Part shown: positions 61,503-64,000 of the stretch, piece after piece | How positions within the stretch are numbered: the first letter of the stretch is position 1 | Layout of the letters: every line of letters starts with the position of its first letter | NCBI RefSeq assembly: GCF_003610915.1 | Contig: NZ_NSDJ01000002.1 | Span: 620,001-684,000 of the forward strand | Reading direction: 5' to 3' | DNA: 64,000 nucleotides | DNA from: Rahnella variigena | GTDB lineage: Bacteria; Pseudomonadota; Gammaproteobacteria; Enterobacterales; Enterobacteriaceae | Position numbers and translations under genes: made by a program | Notes under the pieces: model-generated | What the model was told of the DNA's origin: nothing | Databases searched by the model: none | What the model saw: the letters and a program-made list of their open reading frames with translations, nothing else

Positions 61503-63998
61503 TTAATCATTATCCATGCGGGAACGTTGCTGTGCGGCGCGGGCGCGGTCACGGGCTTCCAGCTCAGCGCGGATCTGACGACTAGTATCCTGGACGCCTA
61601 AACCGGCACCGGCGGCAATGGTGTAATGGTGCGTGCTGCGGTCGATATAGCTGCGCCCGCCGCCAACAGATACCGGCGTGTAACCGCCGCCCAGCAGGCC
61701 GCCAGACGGCGGGGTAATCGGGGCGGGATTATCCAGCGGGTGCGCTTGCGGATCCCCGTCGCCGGATTGCTTCGAACGCTGATCAGCCTTGTCCGCCGTT
61801 TTATCAATGTCTGCCGATTCATCCTTGATGATGCCGAGTTTCTCCAGCAGCCAGTCCACGCCATGCCGCAATTTATTGAATGCTTTAAGAGGCCAGGTAA
61901 ACGCATCGGCAATTCCCTGCCCGACGATGACGCCCGCGTTTTTGAAATTATTCAGCGTGTCCTGGGTCGCTTTCACCGGTGCGATCAGGTCTTTGAACCA
62001 CTGAACGGCAGATTTCAGCCAGCCACCGAGCGAATCAAACATCGGCTTGAGCGGGGCGAAAAGCTCCTTAACAGGCTCAAATGCCACACTCAACCCTTCC
62101 ACCACACCGGCAAAGAAAGCACTAATCGGTTCCCAGTATTTGCGGATAAGCAACGCACCGGCGACAAACAGCGCGCCCACACCAACAATGATCCCTCCCA
62201 CAGCCCACAGGGGCATACTTAACCCACCGATAACCGTGGCTATTGCTCCGCCTGCTATGGTCAGAACTGTCCAGAGCGTACTGGCAGCAGCTACGATCAG
62301 ATTAATGCCGCTGATAACCGGACCCGCCACCAGGCCAAACACGCCGAGCGCGCCGATAATCAGCAGCGCACCGCCCGCAATTTTGCCGAGCGTCGTCGCC
62401 AGGGCTTTATTGTTCACAATCCACTTATCGAGTTTCAGCACGTAGCCGGTGGCGGTTTGCACCAGTTTGCGCAGGGATGAATCCTGCTGATCGAACAGGT
62501 CAGTGCCGACGGCCTCATAGGCTGACTGAAATTCCTTAAAGTCGCCGCCGAGGTTGTTCTGCATCACCTCCACCAGCGCCTTGGTTTTGCCGTCCGAGGT
62601 TTTGAATGCCTGGGTAAGTTTGTCGAGCTTGCCCGACGTTGCCCCATCCATCAGCACCATCGCCGCCGAACTGGCTTCCTCGCCAAAGACGGCTTTCATG
62701 TACTGCGCCCGCTGGGCATCACCAAGCTTATTTTTCTCAAAGCTCTTTTGCATTTCTTTCAGGATGGTAAACAGCGGGCGCATGTTGCCTTTCTTGTCCG
62801 CCGTTTTCACCTTCAGCTCACCCAGTGCGGCGGCGGCGGTGCCCGTGGGTGCCTGTAAGCGGGTAATGACCGCACGGGCACCGGTGCCCGCCATTGAACC
62901 GGTGATTTTGGCATCCGCCAGGGAGGCAGCCATCGCGGCGGTTTCTTCGACGCTGATACCGGCCTGTTTTGCCACCGGCGCGGCATAGGTCATGGTGTCT
63001 GACAGCCCGTCAAAGGTGGCGGCAGACTTATTCATTGCTGCAGAAAGCACGTCGCCGATGTGCGCCACGGTGTCATTAGTCATGCCGAACGCGGACTTTA
63101 CGCCCATCAGCAGGGTGGCGTTTTCCTCCATGGTGCGCTTGTTTGCCAGGGACAAATTCAGGATGGTCGGCGTCGCCGCCAGAATGCCGTCCTTGTCCGC
63201 GCCGGATTTGGCGACAATGATTTGCGCGGCGGCGGCATCATCGGCAGACGCGGCGGTGTTGTCGCCGAGCTGCCGCGCCTGGGTGCGCAGCGCGGTCATA
63301 TCGGCAGAGTCTTTTTCTAATCCTAACGTCGCCTGTAACTCTGAGTTTTTCAGGGCAAAGTCATATCCGGGCTTGAGCATCCCGGCACCGGCTACCGTGC
63401 CCGCCGTCGCAATCCCGACACCCGCAGCCCCTGCACCGGTCACGCTACCGGCAAACTGTTTGCCCGCCTGATACCGCCCTTTCACCGCGTTGAGTTTGGC
63501 CTGCTGCGCGCTGACGCGTGCCAGGGATTCGCGCTGCCGGTTGAGCTGCGCGGTGGTTTCACTGATGGAGGTTTTCAGGCGGCGCTCGGAGTCAGACAGC
63601 GTGCGCGTACTGATGCCCGCCTGGCTGAGTTCCGTGCGCTGACGCTGAACCGACTGCCGCAGCCCGTTGAACTGGGTCTGCAACTGCGCGGCGGTGCGCT
63701 TCGCGGACTCCATCGCCTGCGCCTGGGCGCGGGTCGGGTTGGCGGTGTTTTTGAACTGGATAGCCAGCGCCGCCGCTTCCGCTTTGGCATCTTTGAGTTT
63801 CTGACCGGTGACGGCAAGCTGCGCGCTGGATTTCCTGAAACCGTCAATCTTTCCGGCCTGAGCGTTCAGGTCTTTGAGCGTGTTCTGTGAATTGCGAATA
63901 TCTCCGGACAGCGCCTTACTGGCGTTCTGCACCGCTTTAAACGGGCGGGTCGCCTGGTCAACCGCCTTTAACAACACCTCTAACTTTAAGTTACTCAC
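61503..63998 (-). CDS. Phage tail tape measure protein T (P2 gpT-like)
   Basis: An 831-residue protein starting with GTG at 63998, two bases from the window edge; MSNLKLEVLLKAVDQATRPFKAV is the normal T start, so it is complete. An N-terminal coiled-coil region (about residues 1-180) precedes the TP901 tape-measure core (TIVAKSGADKDGILAATPTILNL and following, about 220-560). Central hydrophobic helices (KIAGGALLIIGALGVFGLVA, SMPLWAVGGIIVGVGALFVA) would thread or cross membranes during DNA injection. It sets tail length. In P2 it is followed by U and D, as here. Confidence 0.92.
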   Translation of the reverse strand: MSNLKLEVLLKAVDQATRPFKAVQNASKALSGDIRNSQNTLKDLNAQAGKIDGFRKSSAQLAVTGQKLKDAKAEAAALAIQFKNTANPTRAQAQAMESAKRTAAQLQTQFNGLRQSVQRQRTELSQAGISTRTLSDSERRLKTSISETTAQLNRQRESLARVSAQQAKLNAVKGRYQAGKQFAGSVTGAGAAGVGIATAGTVAGAGMLKPGYDFALKNSELQATLGLEKDSADMTALRTQARQLGDNTAASADDAAAAQIIVAKSGADKDGILAATPTILNLSLANKRTMEENATLLMGVKSAFGMTNDTVAHIGDVLSAAMNKSAATFDGLSDTMTYAAPVAKQAGISVEETAAMAASLADAKITGSMAGTGARAVITRLQAPTGTAAAALGELKVKTADKKGNMRPLFTILKEMQKSFEKNKLGDAQRAQYMKAVFGEEASSAAMVLMDGATSGKLDKLTQAFKTSDGKTKALVEVMQNNLGGDFKEFQSAYEAVGTDLFDQQDSSLRKLVQTATGYVLKLDKWIVNNKALATTLGKIAGGALLIIGALGVFGLVAGPVISGINLIVAAASTLWTVLTIAGGAIATVIGGLSMPLWAVGGIIVGVGALFVAGALLIRKYWEPISAFFAGVVEGLSVAFEPVKELFAPLKPMFDSLGGWLKSAVQWFKDLIAPVKATQDTLNNFKNAGVIVGQGIADAFTWPLKAFNKLRHGVDWLLEKLGIIKDESADIDKTADKADQRSKQSGDGDPQAHPLDNPAPITPPSGGLLGGGYTPVSVGGGRSYIDRSTHHYTIAAGAGLGVQDTSRQIRAELEARDRARAAQQRSRMDND

Positions 63999-64000
63999 TG

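Larger units (their letters stand above)
59516..64000. mobile_element. P2-like prophage, right-end portion (ogr-D-U-T)
   Basis: Gene order and content match the end of the P2 late region: tape measure T, tail protein U, late control D, then the zinc-finger activator Ogr, all on the minus strand. In P2 the attachment site follows ogr, so the host junction should lie just left of 59516. Only the tail end is in the window; head, lysis, integrase and repressor genes would be to the right and beyond. Confidence 0.88.

Noticed and set aside
1..64000. CRISPR arrays, insertion sequences, rRNA and tRNA genes
   Set aside because: I looked for regularly spaced repeats, transposase reading frames and tRNA-like motifs and saw none. 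The only regularly spaced repeat set is the four-operator array before hipB.

Overview
The window reads as chromosome of a gamma-proteobacterium of the order Enterobacterales, most likely the Yersiniaceae (Rahnella/Ewingella/Serratia type). The reasons are E. coli-like copies of chbB, tehB, the ydcSTUV-patD operon, osmC and a yodC-like gene, an ERIC repeat, a P2-type prophage, and the pairing of a PQQ glucose dehydrogenase with a three-subunit gluconate 2-dehydrogenase. The genus is an inference. No rRNA, tRNA, insertion sequence or CRISPR array was seen.

Layout. 1-5.2 kb: the start of a chbB-type PTS gene facing a GntR-like LacI regulator with a perfect palindromic operator, then two AraC regulators, a small NTF2-like protein and an MFS exporter. 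5.5-10 kb: a macA-macB-outer membrane channel operon. 10.6-14.4 kb: gluconate dehydrogenase (Tat-exported small subunit, flavoprotein, triheme cytochrome c). 14.5-19.2 kb: an MFS exporter with its LysR regulator, two acetyltransferases and tehB. 19.3-27.3 kb: a putrescine/gamma-aminobutyraldehyde region, ydcSTUV, bracketed by two paralogous aldehyde dehydrogenases and headed by a LysR gene. 27.5-34.8 kb: a Phd/ParE-like toxin-antitoxin pair, osmC, small genes, a frameshifted metQ/nlpA-like gene, an MFS exporter, an ERIC element, and a MASE1 protein paired with an HdeD-like membrane protein that carries an unusual C-terminal domain.

34.8-44 kb: one tight operon joins a peptide-type ABC importer to two nucleoside hydrolases and a DapA/NanA-type aldolase, with a divergent LysR gene and a clear operator. 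44.3-46.8 kb: gcd, with an alanine/proline-rich insertion. 46.9-47.9 kb: hipB with four regularly spaced operators and a hipA reduced to its two ends. 47.9-53.5 kb: a sugar-acid type locus (GntR/UTRA regulator, enolase-superfamily dehydratase, PTS IIBC, FAH-family protein, LysR regulator). 53.6-59.2 kb: a second complete oligopeptide ABC operon. 59.5-64 kb: the right end of a P2-like prophage (ogr, D, U, T), running off the window.

How it fits together. Gcd and gluconate dehydrogenase would oxidise glucose to gluconate and then 2-ketogluconate at the periplasmic face, feeding electrons to quinones. Much of the rest is nutrient uptake (two peptide-type importers, one polyamine-type importer, two PTS systems) beside local regulators. 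The most unusual items are the peptide-importer/nucleoside-hydrolase/aldolase operon, the hip locus whose operators and repressor outlived the toxin, and the MASE1-HdeD-hydrolase-like pair.
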